In this document: piece by piece, positions 9,369 through 18,304 of the stretch
Layout of the letters: every line of letters begins with the position of its first letter
How positions within the stretch are numbered: position 1 is the stretch's first letter
Source: Methylobacillus flagellatus
GTDB taxonomy: Bacteria > Pseudomonadota > Gammaproteobacteria > Burkholderiales > Methylophilaceae
DNA length: 64,000 nucleotides
Assembly (NCBI RefSeq): GCF_005502435.1
Contig: NZ_SCOU01000002.1
Location: forward strand, 310,001-374,000
Direction: 5' to 3'
Made by a program: the position numbers and the translations under genes
Notes under the pieces: generated by a model
Told to the model about the DNA's origin: nothing
Databases searched by the model: none
The model's input: only the letters and a program-made list of their open reading frames with translations

Positions 9369-10389
9369 CCGGGCCTACGGTCTTGACCAGACGATCCAGA
9401 TGCGCGACCGAATTAGCGCGGATCTTGGCGTCGATCTCGTCGGCCATCTCGGGATGTTCACGCAGATATTCGCGTGCATTATCCTTGCCCTGACCGATCT
9501 TCTCGCCCTTGTAGCTATACCAGGCGCCGGCTTTTTCAACCAGCTTGAGGTTTGCACCCATTTCGATGATCTCGCCTTCACGCGAGATGCCTTCGCCGTA
9601 CAGGATGTCGAATTCGGCTTGTTTGAACGGTGGCGCGACCTTGTTCTTGACGATCTTCACGCGCGTCTCGGAGCCGATCACTTCGTCGCCCTTCTTGATG
9701 GCGCCGGTGCGGCGGATATCGAGACGTACCGAAGCGTAGAACTTCAGTGCGTTACCGCCGGTGGTGGTTTCCGGGTTGCCGAACATCACGCCGATCTTCA
9801 TGCGGATCTGGTTGATGAAGATGACCATGGTGTTGGTGCGTTTGATGTTGCCGGTCAGCTTGCGCAGCGCTTGCGACATCAGACGAGCCTGCAGGCCCAT
9901 GTGCGAATCGCCCATCTCGCCTTCGATCTCGGCCTTGGGGGTCAGCGCGGCGACGGAGTCGACGACGACGATATCCACCGAGCCGGAACGTACCAGCATG
10001 TCGGCGATCTCCAGTGCCTGTTCGCCGGTATCTGGTTGCGAGATCAGCAGTTCGGAAACATCGACACCCAGCTTTTGTGCGTATTGCGGGTCCAGTGCAT
10101 GTTCCGCATCGATGAACGCAGCCACACCGCCCAGCTTTTGCATCTGTGCGATCACGGACAAGGTCAGCGTGGTCTTGCCGGATGATTCCGGACCGTAGAT
10201 CTCGATGATACGACCACGTGGCAGGCCGCCTATGCCCAGTGCGATGTCCAGGCCCAGCGAGCCGGTGGATACCGGCTGGATGTCATCGGCGATGTCGGTG
10301 TCGCCCATGCGCATGATGGAGCCTTTGCCGAACTGTTTTTCGATCTGCGAAAGTGCCGCCGCCAGTGCCTTGCTCTTGTTATCGTCCAT
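9349..10389 (-). CDS. recA: RecA recombinase
   Basis: DNA-dependent ATPase for strand exchange and SOS induction. 346 residues from the ATG at 10389, which has AGGGAAAG 5-10 nt upstream; an in-frame ATG 17 codons earlier gives a non-conserved extension and is rejected. Walker A is GPESSGKT (66-73), Walker [12 protein letters not shown], and the L2 loop begins [15 protein letters not shown]. An acidic tail (GPDEEVDE) ends the protein. No clear CTGT-N8-ACAG LexA box was seen in the 56 bp between cinA and recA, and the gene sits in a long co-directional run, so control may come from further upstream or use another site. Confidence 0.98.
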   Translation of the reverse strand: MDDNKSKALAAALSQIEKQFGKGSIMRMGDTDIADDIQPVSTGSLGLDIALGIGGLPRGRIIEIYGPESSGKTTLTLSVIAQMQKLGGVAAFIDAEHALDPQYAQKLGVDVSELLISQPDTGEQALEIADMLVRSGSVDIVVVDSVAALTPKAEIEGEMGDSHMGLQARLMSQALRKLTGNIKRTNTMVIFINQIRMKIGVMFGNPETTTGGNALKFYASVRLDIRRTGAIKKGDEVIGSETRVKIVKNKVAPPFKQAEFDILYGEGISREGEIIEMGANLKLVEKAGAWYSYKGEKIGQGKDNAREYLREHPEMADEIDAKIRANSVAHLDRLVKTVGPDEEVDE

Positions 10390-10445
10390 GTATCTTTCCC
10401 TGTCTGATTGATGCTTGCGGGTGGCGAAATAAACCGCCAATTATT

Positions 10446-10946
10446 TCATAAATCAAGCGCTAAGGACAGGCGCAACAAGCCTGCCAATGCTGTTTTTGCC
10501 GACTGCAGGCGCACCGCTGCACGATCGCCTGCGAACTGCATGGTCTGGCTTTCCAGATGCCCATCACGGCTAGCCCAGGCAAAGCAGACCATGCCCACCG
10601 GTTTATGTTCGCTGCCACCGCCCGGCCCGGCGATGCCGGTGATGGCGGCGCTGATGTGTGCCGTGCTGTTCACGAGTGCGCCGCTGGCCATCTCCAGCGC
10701 GGTCTCGGCGCTGACAGCGCCATGGTGCACTAGCGTCCCGGTGTTGACGCCCAGCATCTGCTGCTTGGCGAGGTTGCTGTAGGTGACAAAGCCGCGGTCG
10801 AACCAGGCCGAGCTGCCTGCGATGTCGGTGATGGCAGCCGCGACCAAGCCGCCAGTGCAGGATTCGGCCAGCGCAAGCTGCCAGCCGCGACGCTGCAAGG
10901 CCAGCCCCAGCGCGGTGCTCAAGTCTAGAAGTTCAACGTCAGCCAT
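10446..10946 (-). CDS. pncC: Nicotinamide-nucleotide amidase (CinA C-terminal domain type)
   Basis: Hydrolyses NMN to nicotinate mononucleotide plus ammonia in pyridine-nucleotide salvage. 166 residues: the stand-alone CinA C-terminal domain with LAESCTGGLVAAAITDIAGS near residue 30, TYSNLAKQQMLGV, and ITGIAGPGGG. The ATG at 10946 overlaps the end of pgpA by 22 bp. The larger open frame upstream is antisense-like and lacks CinA's N-terminal MoaB-type domain. A recA-adjacent cinA/pncC is a widely conserved neighbour. Confidence 0.93.
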   Translation of the reverse strand: MADVELLDLSTALGLALQRRGWQLALAESCTGGLVAAAITDIAGSSAWFDRGFVTYSNLAKQQMLGVNTGTLVHHGAVSAETALEMASGALVNSTAHISAAITGIAGPGGGSEHKPVGMVCFAWASRDGHLESQTMQFAGDRAAVRLQSAKTALAGLLRLSLALDL

Positions 10947-11437
10947 TGCAAACCCATCAGGCTCAGGATGCTGTAAACCGCTGCCAGAATGTCGTCGAAC
11001 ATCACGCCGAAACCGCCCTTGAGGCGTGCATCGCACTGGCGGATAGGGAAGGGCTTCCACACATCGAACAAACGGAACAGCGTGAAGGCGATCAGCCACC
11101 ACCAGGCCTGATGTGGCGTGAATTCCAGCACCAGCAGGAAGGCCACGATCTCGTCCCATACCATGCCGCCGTGGTCCGCCACGCCCAGTGCCTGGCCGGT
11201 GCGGGCGCAAGCCCACACGCCCAGCATGAAGGCCAGTGCGATCAGCACGTAGTGTTGCCATTCCGGCAACTGCATGAGCAGCAGGAACAGCGGGATGGTC
11301 ACCAATGTACCCACTGTGCCTGGTGCAAGCCGCGACAGGCCGCTACCGAAGCCCAATGCGATGAAATGAGCCGGGTGCCGCAGCAGAAATCGCAGGTCAG
11401 GCAGTACGCTGTTGGAGGGCATGTTGTTATGTTCCAT
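10925..11437 (-). CDS. pgpA: Phosphatidylglycerophosphatase A
   Basis: Inner-membrane enzyme that dephosphorylates phosphatidylglycerophosphate to phosphatidylglycerol. 170 residues with several membrane helices (LVTIPLFLLLMQLP, VLIALAFMLGVWAC). The active-site blocks are GMVWDEIVAF (metal-binding D/E) and LFDVWKPFPI followed by GGFGVMFDDILAAVY. It starts 14 bp after thiL and overlaps pncC. The thiL-pgpA pair is widespread in proteobacteria. Confidence 0.95.
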   Translation of the reverse strand: MEHNNMPSNSVLPDLRFLLRHPAHFIALGFGSGLSRLAPGTVGTLVTIPLFLLLMQLPEWQHYVLIALAFMLGVWACARTGQALGVADHGGMVWDEIVAFLLVLEFTPHQAWWWLIAFTLFRLFDVWKPFPIRQCDARLKGGFGVMFDDILAAVYSILSLMGLQWLTLNF

Positions 11438-11451
11438 GAGGCGGGTCGTCC

Positions 11452-12429
11452 CTAAGCCGGGATTGCCTGGTTGAAATGGTCGTAGCCATGCTGGCTGACC
11501 TGCATGATGCTCTGATCGAGGTTACGCACCGTCAGGCCAGGCGTTGCCGTGACCTGGCCTATGCAGCTGACTGGGAAGCCGAGCAGGCCTGCCAGCTTGG
11601 CGATCTCGCCGTGATTACGTGCGGGTGCGGTGAAACACAGCTCATAGTCATCACCGCCAGCCAGCACCATCTGCTGCACGGCAGGTTCTGTCATGCGCTG
11701 ATGCATCAGGCGCGAGATAGGCAGGCGTCCCAGATGGATCTCGGCACCGGTGGCTGAGGCTTTCAAGAGATGCCCCAGATCGGCCAGCAGGCCGTCCGAG
11801 ATATCGATGGCGCTGTGCGCCATCATATTGATGAGCAGCCCCAGTTCCACGCGCGGGGTAGGCTGATGCAGCGCGCTGATGCAGCTTTCCAGCTCCTCAG
11901 CGCTCAGCGCATAGCGCTGTTGCAGTGCGGCCAGCGCCAGTGCGGCATTGCCCAGCGTGCCGGACACCCAGATATCGTCACCGACCTTGGCGCCGCTGCG
12001 TTTCAGGGCCTTGCCCGGAGCGACTTCGCCCATGATCTGCACGCTGATGGCAAGCGGGCCGCGCGTGGTGTCACCGCCGATCAGGTCGACCTGATAGCGG
12101 TTCGCGCAGGCAAACAGGCCGGCACTGAATGCGCTCAGCCAGGCCTGGTCGGCTGCGGGCAATGCGATGGCCAGGGTGGCCCATTTGGGCAGCGCGCCCA
12201 TGGCGGCCATGTCAGACAGGTTCACCGCCAGACTCTTCCAGCCCAGCAAGCGCGGGTCGGCGTCCGGGAAGAAATGCGTGCCAGCGACCAGCATGTCCGC
12301 CGAAACCGCCAGCTGCATGCCCGGTGTGATGTCGAGCAGGGCGGCATCGTCACCTATCCCCAGTGTGGTGTGGCGGGTGGCGCGCGTGAAATGGCGGGCG
12401 ATCAGGTCGAATTCGGGGGAGCTGGTCAT
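11452..12429 (-). CDS. thiL: Thiamine-monophosphate kinase
   Basis: Phosphorylates thiamine monophosphate to the active cofactor thiamine diphosphate. 325 residues, the usual size. Conserved blocks include GIGDDAALL near residue 25 (metal/ATP-binding), a SADMLVAGTHFF stretch, the NLSDMAAMGA motif and DLIGGDTTRG, and SDGLLADLGH in the C-terminal half. It starts 19 bp after the mog stop, so it is probably transcribed with mog and pgpA. Confidence 0.96.
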   Translation of the reverse strand: MTSSPEFDLIARHFTRATRHTTLGIGDDAALLDITPGMQLAVSADMLVAGTHFFPDADPRLLGWKSLAVNLSDMAAMGALPKWATLAIALPAADQAWLSAFSAGLFACANRYQVDLIGGDTTRGPLAISVQIMGEVAPGKALKRSGAKVGDDIWVSGTLGNAALALAALQQRYALSAEELESCISALHQPTPRVELGLLINMMAHSAIDISDGLLADLGHLLKASATGAEIHLGRLPISRLMHQRMTEPAVQQMVLAGGDDYELCFTAPARNHGEIAKLAGLLGFPVSCIGQVTATPGLTVRNLDQSIMQVSQHGYDHFNQAIPA

Positions 12430-12448
12430 GGTCTGGGGGATCTGGCTT

Positions 12449-13039
12449 TCAGCTGGCGGGCTTGACGGCGGATTTGGGGCGGAAGGCGTTGACGATGTGT
12501 TCGCGGGTTTCGATATACGGAGCGCCTATCAGGTCCAGACAATAAGGTACGGCGGCGAAGATGCCATGTACCAGCGTGTTGCCGGCCTCATCCTTAAGGC
12601 CTTCCAGCGTCTGGGCGATGGCCTTGGGTTGTCCTGGCAGGTTGATGATGAGGCTTTGCTTGCGGATCACTGCCACCTGACGCGACAGGATGGCCGTGGG
12701 CACGAAATTCAGGCTGATCTGCCGCATTTGTTCGCCAAAGCCGGGCATCTCCTTGTCGGCGACTGCCAGCGTGGCTTCCGGCGTCACATCGCGCAGTGCC
12801 GGGCCGGTGCCGCCGGTGGTGAGCACCAAGTCGCAGCCTTCGTGATCGACCAGGTCGCGCAAGGTGGCTTCGATCTCCGGCTGTTCGTCCGGGATGACGC
12901 GTGCGACGGATTGCCAGGGCGTCAGCAGGGCCTGGTCCAGCCAGTTGCGCAGGCTGGGGATGCCCAGGTCTTCATAGACACCACTGGAGGCGCGGTCGCT
13001 GATGGAAACGATGCCGATGCGAATGAATTGTTTGCTCAT
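12449..13039 (-). CDS. mog: Molybdopterin adenylyltransferase
   Basis: Adenylates molybdopterin before molybdate insertion. 196 residues of the MogA/MoaB fold: IGIVSISDRASSG at the N-terminus, LVLTTGGTGPALRDVTPEAT (~83-103) and INLPGQPKAI at ~150. The length and the DVTPEAT motif fit Mog better than MoaB. It is the first gene of the minus-strand run and diverges from the PDZ-protein gene, so a promoter must lie in 13040-13170. Confidence 0.93.
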   Translation of the reverse strand: MSKQFIRIGIVSISDRASSGVYEDLGIPSLRNWLDQALLTPWQSVARVIPDEQPEIEATLRDLVDHEGCDLVLTTGGTGPALRDVTPEATLAVADKEMPGFGEQMRQISLNFVPTAILSRQVAVIRKQSLIINLPGQPKAIAQTLEGLKDEAGNTLVHGIFAAVPYCLDLIGAPYIETREHIVNAFRPKSAVKPAS

Positions 13040-13170
13040 ATTGGAGGTCTATGCTGTGAGTCTATTGCTCGATTGAGTACTGTTGCGGCGAAATGCAGCA
13101 ACTGAAGCCTTCAACCATTTATCATACCATCGTGTCGGAATCAGGCCGACCACCCCAGGAGAGGATATTC

Positions 13171-13866
13171 ATGCGCCGTTTAGTGTGTTCGTTGATGTTG
13201 GTAGGACTGAGCTTGCAAGCCTGGGCGGCGGATAATCCGTATACCAAGCATTATGTCGACCGTTCACAGGCGGGCTTGCCGCTGCAGCCTGACCCAGCCG
13301 GGCCCAAGCTGTTCCGTGGCACCCAGAAGGATGTCGATGCCCAGAAGATGCTGGTAAAAGGTTATGACCTGATCGGGGAGGCGGCCTTCAATGCCACTGA
13401 AACCAATCCCGAGCTGGCACTGGAGCAGGCCAAAAAGATCAAGGCAGATCTGGTGCTGGTGTACGGCAGTGTGCTGACCAAGACACCGACCAGTGTGCAG
13501 CTCGATCAGTTGCGTGCGCAAAGCAAGGCAGGCGAAGCGCTTGATCTTAAGGAAGATACGCCCATCTATCAGTACGGGGCTTCCTACTGGGTCAAGCTGG
13601 CACCGCCGCTGATCGGCATCCATGTCAACGCCAAAGCCAGCCAGGATCAGGGCTTGAGCGTGATCGCCGTGGTGGAGGGCTCGCCTGCAGAGCAGGCAGG
13701 CATGCGTCAGGGCGATGTGGTCACCGCCATCGGGGATTCGGCCATCGTCAAGGTGGAAGCCTTGAGTGCAGCCGCCAAACGTTATGCAGGCCAGGCGGTG
13801 CCGGTGTACTGGTTGCGTGAAGGCCAGGTCATGCAATCCACCCTCAAGGTCAACACGCGCCCATAA
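13171..13866 (+). CDS. Secreted PDZ-domain protein
   Basis: 231 residues from the ATG at 13171, which has a strong AGGAGAGG Shine-Dalgarno; an upstream in-frame ATG at 13093 is unlikely. Signal peptide 1-20 (LVCSLMLVGLSLQAWA). A middle alpha/beta domain has MLVKGYDLIGEAAFN and a KIKADLVLVYGSV strand, a pattern found in other secreted proteins. A C-terminal PDZ domain follows (VVEGSPAEQAGMRQGDVVTAIGD). It has no serine-protease domain, so it probably acts as a periplasmic adaptor. The gene is followed by a good terminator and seems monocistronic. Confidence 0.75.
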   Translation: MRRLVCSLMLVGLSLQAWAADNPYTKHYVDRSQAGLPLQPDPAGPKLFRGTQKDVDAQKMLVKGYDLIGEAAFNATETNPELALEQAKKIKADLVLVYGSVLTKTPTSVQLDQLRAQSKAGEALDLKEDTPIYQYGASYWVKLAPPLIGIHVNAKASQDQGLSVIAVVEGSPAEQAGMRQGDVVTAIGDSAIVKVEALSAAAKRYAGQAVPVYWLREGQVMQSTLKVNTRP

Positions 13867-13901
13867 GGGCTGCCCATGTCACGCTGGACGACGTGAACCG
13901 G

Positions 13902-13930
13902 AAAATGGCCGCTTGACGGCCATTTTTTTT
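13902..13930 (+). terminator. Rho-independent terminator of the PDZ-protein gene
   Basis: AAAATGGCCG / CGGCCATTTT arms around a short loop, followed by eight T residues. Confidence 0.9.
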
Positions 13931-14002
13931 GCCTCAGATTTGCGCCTGACTTGCGTTAGACTGTAGTCAAGCTCATTACGCATCGCTGCCATTTACCCTC
14001 TT

Positions 14003-16081
14003 ATGATGATCGAATCCATCCTCAGTCAATATCAGCAACAAGGCGGGGATCCGGCCGGTTTGCTGGCCGAACTGGTCGCCGAGATCCGTCCGCCCCGACT
14101 CTCCCAGACCGACCATGCGGTGCATGCATTGCAGGCGCTGTGCCATGTGCTAAATGCCGATGCTGAAAAAGCCGCCTTGCTGCGCACGGCCATCCTGCAG
14201 TTGCTGGGTGAGCGTAAGCCCTTGTCACTGCTGGTCGATTCCGGTGTGCAGCCCAGCAGTGGCTTCTTTACCGAGCTGGCGCGCCGCATGGGTGACAAGA
14301 TCCTGCCCGCCGCTATCGACCCAGGCTATCTCAAGGATCTGTTCAGCCTGATCTTCACGCGCCGTCACGATGATGTGTGGGTCAGCGCAGTGACGGACGG
14401 CGTGTGGTTACAGTTGCTGGAGGCGCTGGATTTCGCCCAGGCGCCCGCCATTGCGGTGCAGTCCTGCAATGAAAGCCTGGTAGAAGCCGCGCAGGTGTTG
14501 TCCTACCGTATCGCGGCGGCAGGTTTGGAACCCGAGCTGATCCGCAACCATCCGGAGCTGGAGAACCACCGTTCGCCCTTCATCATGCAGAATCAGGAAT
14601 TGCTGGCCAGCTTTGCAAGCACTACACAGGATGTGGAGCAGTTCCGTCATATCGAAGTCATGCTGGACCAGTGCCGCAGCGTCATCGCCCGTATCCGCCG
14701 TAATAGCTCGCAGACCGGCACCAGCATCCGGCTGACCTTTTTGCTGCAGCGTTTGACGCAGCAGTTGGTGCGCCTGCAAGCGCTGCTGGCTTTGATCGCC
14801 GGGAAAGGTGATGCCGGACAGCCAGCACGCTATGTGCAGTTGTTCAAACTGCTGGTGCATGGTGAATGCCACAAGAATGCCATCCGCCTGCACTGGCGCG
14901 AGAACATGGAGCTGCTGGCACTGCGCGTGACCGAGAATGCCAGCCGTACCGGTGAGCACTACATCACTGAGACGCGCAGTGAATACTTTTCGCTGATGCG
15001 CTCGGCCATGGGAGCGGGCCTGATCGTGGGGGTGATGGCCATGATCAAGCTCATCACGGCTGGCCAGCATCATGCCCCATTGACCGAGGCTATCCTGTTC
15101 AGCCTGAACTACGGGCTGGGATTCGTGCTGATCCACATGCTGCATTTCACTGTGGCGACCAAGCAGCCGGCCATGACGGCGGCGGCGATCGCCGCCAGCA
15201 TCGATAACAGTGAAAGCCGTTCGCGTAACATGGACAAGCTGGTGAATATCATCGCGCAGACCATGCGTAGTCAGATCGCCGCCATCTTTGGCAATGTGGT
15301 GATCGCCATCCCCACGGCGATCGCGATCGGGGCGCTGGTGTACCTGGTCAGCGGCGAGCATTTCGTTTCTACCGAGAAGGCGGCCCGCCTACTGGCCGAT
15401 ATCGACCCGCTGCACAGTGGGGCACTGATCTATGCGGGCGTGGCCGGGGTTTGTCTGTTCTTGTCCGGCTTGATCGCGGGTTACCACGATAACCTGGCCA
15501 TCTACGACAAGATCCCGCAGCGTCTGCGAGCCCTGCACTGGTTGCAGACCTTGCTGGGGCGCTCGCGTCTGGACAGGCTGGCCAGTTACGTGGAGAACAA
15601 TCTGGGCGCGCTGGCCGGTAATTTCTATTTTGGCTGCCTGCTGGGTGGTATGGCCGGCATCGGGGTGTTGCTGGGTTTGCCGATCGACATCCGCCACATC
15701 GCCTTCTCATCAGCGTTCTTCGGCTTTTCCCTGGTGGGCAGCGAGTTCGTGCTGCCTTTGCAGGTGCTGTTGCTGTCCATGCTGGGCATATTGCTGATAG
15801 GCGCCATGAACCTGACGGTGAGCTTCACGCTGGCCTTGTACGTGGCGATGAAATCTCGCAAGGTGAGTTTCTCGCACTGGCGCTTGTTGCTACGCACGCT
15901 GGCTGTCCGGCTGTGGCAGAACCCGCGTCAGTTCCTGTTGCCACCCAAGCGCATGCGCACACTAACCGTGGATGAGGCAGCGGGCGCGGTAGAAGCAGAC
16001 GGGAGCGCGCATGCGAATGCGCCAGATGCGCATGCTGAACGCGCGCCGGAGAAGAAGACGGTGATACGGTTGAATCATTAG
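14003..16081 (+). CDS. Gcr-type 'site-specific recombinase' family membrane protein
   Basis: 692 residues. This family is labelled 'site-specific recombinase' in databases after a gonococcal gene, but the sequence looks like a membrane protein. The N-terminal ~320 residues are helical and soluble. Membrane helices appear from ~335 (AMGAGLIVGVMAMIKLI), 355-385, ~425-450 (GNVVIAIPTAIAIGALVYLV), 475-490, 545-570 and 585-620. The C-terminus is Ala/His/Glu-rich. No catalytic motif of tyrosine or serine recombinases is seen, so the recombinase name should not be trusted. It may act in the envelope. Start: ATG at 14003 or 14006. Confidence 0.8.
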   Translation: MMIESILSQYQQQGGDPAGLLAELVAEIRPPRLSQTDHAVHALQALCHVLNADAEKAALLRTAILQLLGERKPLSLLVDSGVQPSSGFFTELARRMGDKILPAAIDPGYLKDLFSLIFTRRHDDVWVSAVTDGVWLQLLEALDFAQAPAIAVQSCNESLVEAAQVLSYRIAAAGLEPELIRNHPELENHRSPFIMQNQELLASFASTTQDVEQFRHIEVMLDQCRSVIARIRRNSSQTGTSIRLTFLLQRLTQQLVRLQALLALIAGKGDAGQPARYVQLFKLLVHGECHKNAIRLHWRENMELLALRVTENASRTGEHYITETRSEYFSLMRSAMGAGLIVGVMAMIKLITAGQHHAPLTEAILFSLNYGLGFVLIHMLHFTVATKQPAMTAAAIAASIDNSESRSRNMDKLVNIIAQTMRSQIAAIFGNVVIAIPTAIAIGALVYLVSGEHFVSTEKAARLLADIDPLHSGALIYAGVAGVCLFLSGLIAGYHDNLAIYDKIPQRLRALHWLQTLLGRSRLDRLASYVENNLGALAGNFYFGCLLGGMAGIGVLLGLPIDIRHIAFSSAFFGFSLVGSEFVLPLQVLLLSMLGILLIGAMNLTVSFTLALYVAMKSRKVSFSHWRLLLRTLAVRLWQNPRQFLLPPKRMRTLTVDEAAGAVEADGSAHANAPDAHAERAPEKKTVIRLNH

Positions 16082-16135
16082 CGCTCCAGCCCTCACAAAG
16101 CAGATCAGCGACTGCATGTCGCGGGCACCAAACGA

Positions 16136-16166
16136 AAATGACGCCTTGGCTGGCGTCATTTTTTTG
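16136..16166 (+). terminator. Rho-independent terminator after the Gcr-family gene
   Basis: ATGACGCC / GGCGTCAT stem with a 6-nt loop and seven T residues. The A-run on the other side could also let it serve the convergent yjgA gene. Confidence 0.9.
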
Positions 16167-16189
16167 TCTATTGCTTAGTTAGTGACTGG

Positions 16190-16738
16190 CTAGTCCGGGC
16201 CTGGGGCTGGGCTAGTTGCGGGCTCAGCAGCGCCAGCTTGATTCGCTTCCACCACTTCACGGATCACACGGAACAGTTCACGGCTACTTTTGGGGGGCTT
16301 GTTGGCACTGAGTTCGCGCTGGCTGTTGCGTATCAGAGTGCGTATCTGCTGACTGTCCACCTGCGGATAGCGGGCGATGAATTCAGACAAGGCATTAGGC
16401 TCGCTGAGCAGTTGCTGGCGCAAGCGTTCCAGTTGGTGGAAGTGCGCATTCTCGGCGGTGTGCTTGCCCTGCCAGCGCTGCAACTGATCTACGATAGGCG
16501 CCACGTCGATCTCGCGCATCAGGCTGCCGATGTACTGGCGCTGGCGGCGTATGGCGCCATTGGCGGTGATCTTCTTGGCATCGGTGACCGCTTGCAGCAG
16601 CTTTTCCGGCAACTCCAGCTTGGTTAGCTGGTCTTTGGACAGGGTGATCAGGGTTTCGCCGATGTGTTGCAGCTCATCCATGGCTGCTTTGCGTTTGGTT
16701 TTGCTCAAGGGCGCGTTGTCGGCGTCATCCTCACCCAT
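16190..16738 (-). CDS. yjgA: DarP/YjgA ribosome-associated protein
   Basis: Binds the large ribosomal subunit during late assembly (E. coli DarP). About 182 residues, DUF615 family. It is helical and highly charged, with LSKTKRKAAMDELQHIGE near the N-terminus and ANGAIRRQRQYIGSLMR at ~55-72, the conserved core. A Pro/Ala-rich C-terminal end differs from E. coli. ATG at 16738 has GTGAG at good spacing; an ATG at 16759 is an alternative. It diverges from pmbA with ~60 bp between, a pairing found across proteobacteria. Confidence 0.92.
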   Translation of the reverse strand: MGEDDADNAPLSKTKRKAAMDELQHIGETLITLSKDQLTKLELPEKLLQAVTDAKKITANGAIRRQRQYIGSLMREIDVAPIVDQLQRWQGKHTAENAHFHQLERLRQQLLSEPNALSEFIARYPQVDSQQIRTLIRNSQRELSANKPPKSSRELFRVIREVVEANQAGAAEPATSPAPGPD

Positions 16739-16798
16739 GGTTGTCTCACTGGCTTTCATAGTGGGATATGATAACAGCTTTTTTCTGAGAGCCTTTTC

Positions 16799-18139
16799 GT
16801 GAGCGAGCCGCAATTTAGTTATTCCCTGGAACAATTGCAGCAAATGAGCACCGAGGTGCTGGCGATGACGCGGGCAGCGGGCGCCAGTGCCGCCGAGGCG
16901 GAAGTGAGCCTGGGCACCGGTCAGAATGTATCGGTGCGCATGGGTGCGACCGAGACCATAGAATACAACCGCGACAAGGGCGTCTCGGTCACCGTCTATT
17001 TCGGCCAGAAGCGTGGCCATGCCAGCAGCTCGGATCTTTCCTCACAGGCCCTGCAGGACACCGTGAACGCGGCCTGCAACATCGCACGCTATACCGCCAG
17101 CGATGATTTCTGTGGTCTGGCTGACCCTGCCTTGATGGCGAGTGATATCCCGTCACTGGACCTGCACCACCCCTGGGCCTTGACGGTGGACGAGGCGCTG
17201 GAACTGGCGCAGCGCACCGAAGCGGCCGGATTGGCGGTGGATGCGCGCATCAACAATTCCGAGGGGGCTACGGTCTCCACCTACGAAGGCATGTTCGTGT
17301 ATGCCAACACACATGGTTTCTGTGCGGGCTACCCCAGCTCGCGTCATAGCCTCAGTTGTTCAGTGATCGCCGAGCATGAAGACAGCATGCAGCGCGACTA
17401 TTGGTACAGCACGGCACGCTGCGCACAGGATCTGCAAGCAGCAGATCATGTAGGGCGCGTGGCCGGTGAACGTACAGTGCGCAGGCTCAACCCGCGTCGC
17501 GTGAAAACAGCGCAGGTGCCGGTGTTGTTCGAGGCGCCATTGGCGTCCGGGCTGATCTCCAGCCTGATCTCGGCGGTATCGGGGGGCAATCTGTATCGTC
17601 AGTCCTCCTTCTTGCTGGATAGCCTGGGCAAGACCGTGGCATCGCCTTTGCTCACCATCACGGAGCAGCCACATCTGCCACGTGGCTTGGCCAGCGCGCC
17701 ATTCGATAATGAAGGCGTGGCGACCCGTGCGCGCACGCTGGTGGAGGGGGGCGTGCTGCAAGGCTATGTATTATCGAGTTATTCCGCCCGCAAGCTGGGC
17801 ATGCAGACCACCGGCAACGCAGGCGGCAATCACAATCTGATCGTGTCGCATGGTGATCTGGATATGGCGGGCCTGCTCGCCGCCATGGGTACTGGCTTGC
17901 TGGTGACGGAGTTGCTTGGACATGGCCTGAACATGGTCACCGGCGACTACTCGCGTGGCGCGGCCGGTTTCTGGGTAGAGAACGGAGTCATCGCTTACCC
18001 GGTCGAGGAGATCACCATCGCCGGTAATATGCGCGACATGCTGTTGCAGATCGTGGCCATCGGCAATGATGTGTTGACGCAAGGCTCCAAGCAGGTGGGC
18101 TCCATCCTCATCGAGCGCATGACGGTGGCGGGGGATTGA
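16799..18139 (+). CDS. pmbA: PmbA (TldE), metalloprotease-like partner of TldD
   Basis: 446 residues, GTG start at 16799. PmbA/TldE forms a heterodimer with TldD that degrades unfolded peptides and processes microcin precursors. The modulator family hallmarks are present: AEAEVSLGTGQN near residue 35, ATVSTYEGMFVYANT, and the C-terminal block LLVTELLGHGLNMVTGDYSR (~365-385). PmbA lacks the zinc-binding HEXXXH of TldD, and none is seen here. It is divergent from yjgA; tldD is not in the window. Confidence 0.95.
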   Translation: MSEPQFSYSLEQLQQMSTEVLAMTRAAGASAAEAEVSLGTGQNVSVRMGATETIEYNRDKGVSVTVYFGQKRGHASSSDLSSQALQDTVNAACNIARYTASDDFCGLADPALMASDIPSLDLHHPWALTVDEALELAQRTEAAGLAVDARINNSEGATVSTYEGMFVYANTHGFCAGYPSSRHSLSCSVIAEHEDSMQRDYWYSTARCAQDLQAADHVGRVAGERTVRRLNPRRVKTAQVPVLFEAPLASGLISSLISAVSGGNLYRQSSFLLDSLGKTVASPLLTITEQPHLPRGLASAPFDNEGVATRARTLVEGGVLQGYVLSSYSARKLGMQTTGNAGGNHNLIVSHGDLDMAGLLAAMGTGLLVTELLGHGLNMVTGDYSRGAAGFWVENGVIAYPVEEITIAGNMRDMLLQIVAIGNDVLTQGSKQVGSILIERMTVAGD

Positions 18140-18219
18140 GGTCGCGGCTGGCGGGTCGCGCTGTGCAGCTTGATTGCTAGGCTAGGACCTGAATGCGGCA
18201 GACCTGAATGATGGATATG

Positions 18220-18247
18220 AAAAAGCCCCATACATGGGGCTTTTTCG
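18220..18247 (+). terminator. Rho-independent terminator, pmbA / mlaA convergent
   Basis: AAAAAGCCCCA / TGGGGCTTTTT arms around a 4-nt loop. T-runs on both strands allow it to terminate pmbA and the convergent mlaA. Confidence 0.88.
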
Positions 18248-18304
18248 TTTGCTGCTGTTTGCGACTTGGCTGGGCTTGGTTGCTGCTAGGCGCTGCTGTT
18301 TGGC

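Noticed and set aside
10390-10445. LexA/SOS box upstream of recA
   Set aside because: No CTGT-N8-ACAG or similar site was found between pncC and recA.
14003-16081. Gcr-family gene as evidence of a mobile element
   Set aside because: It is a multi-span membrane protein of the chromosomal core, with no integrase-like features or flanking repeats.
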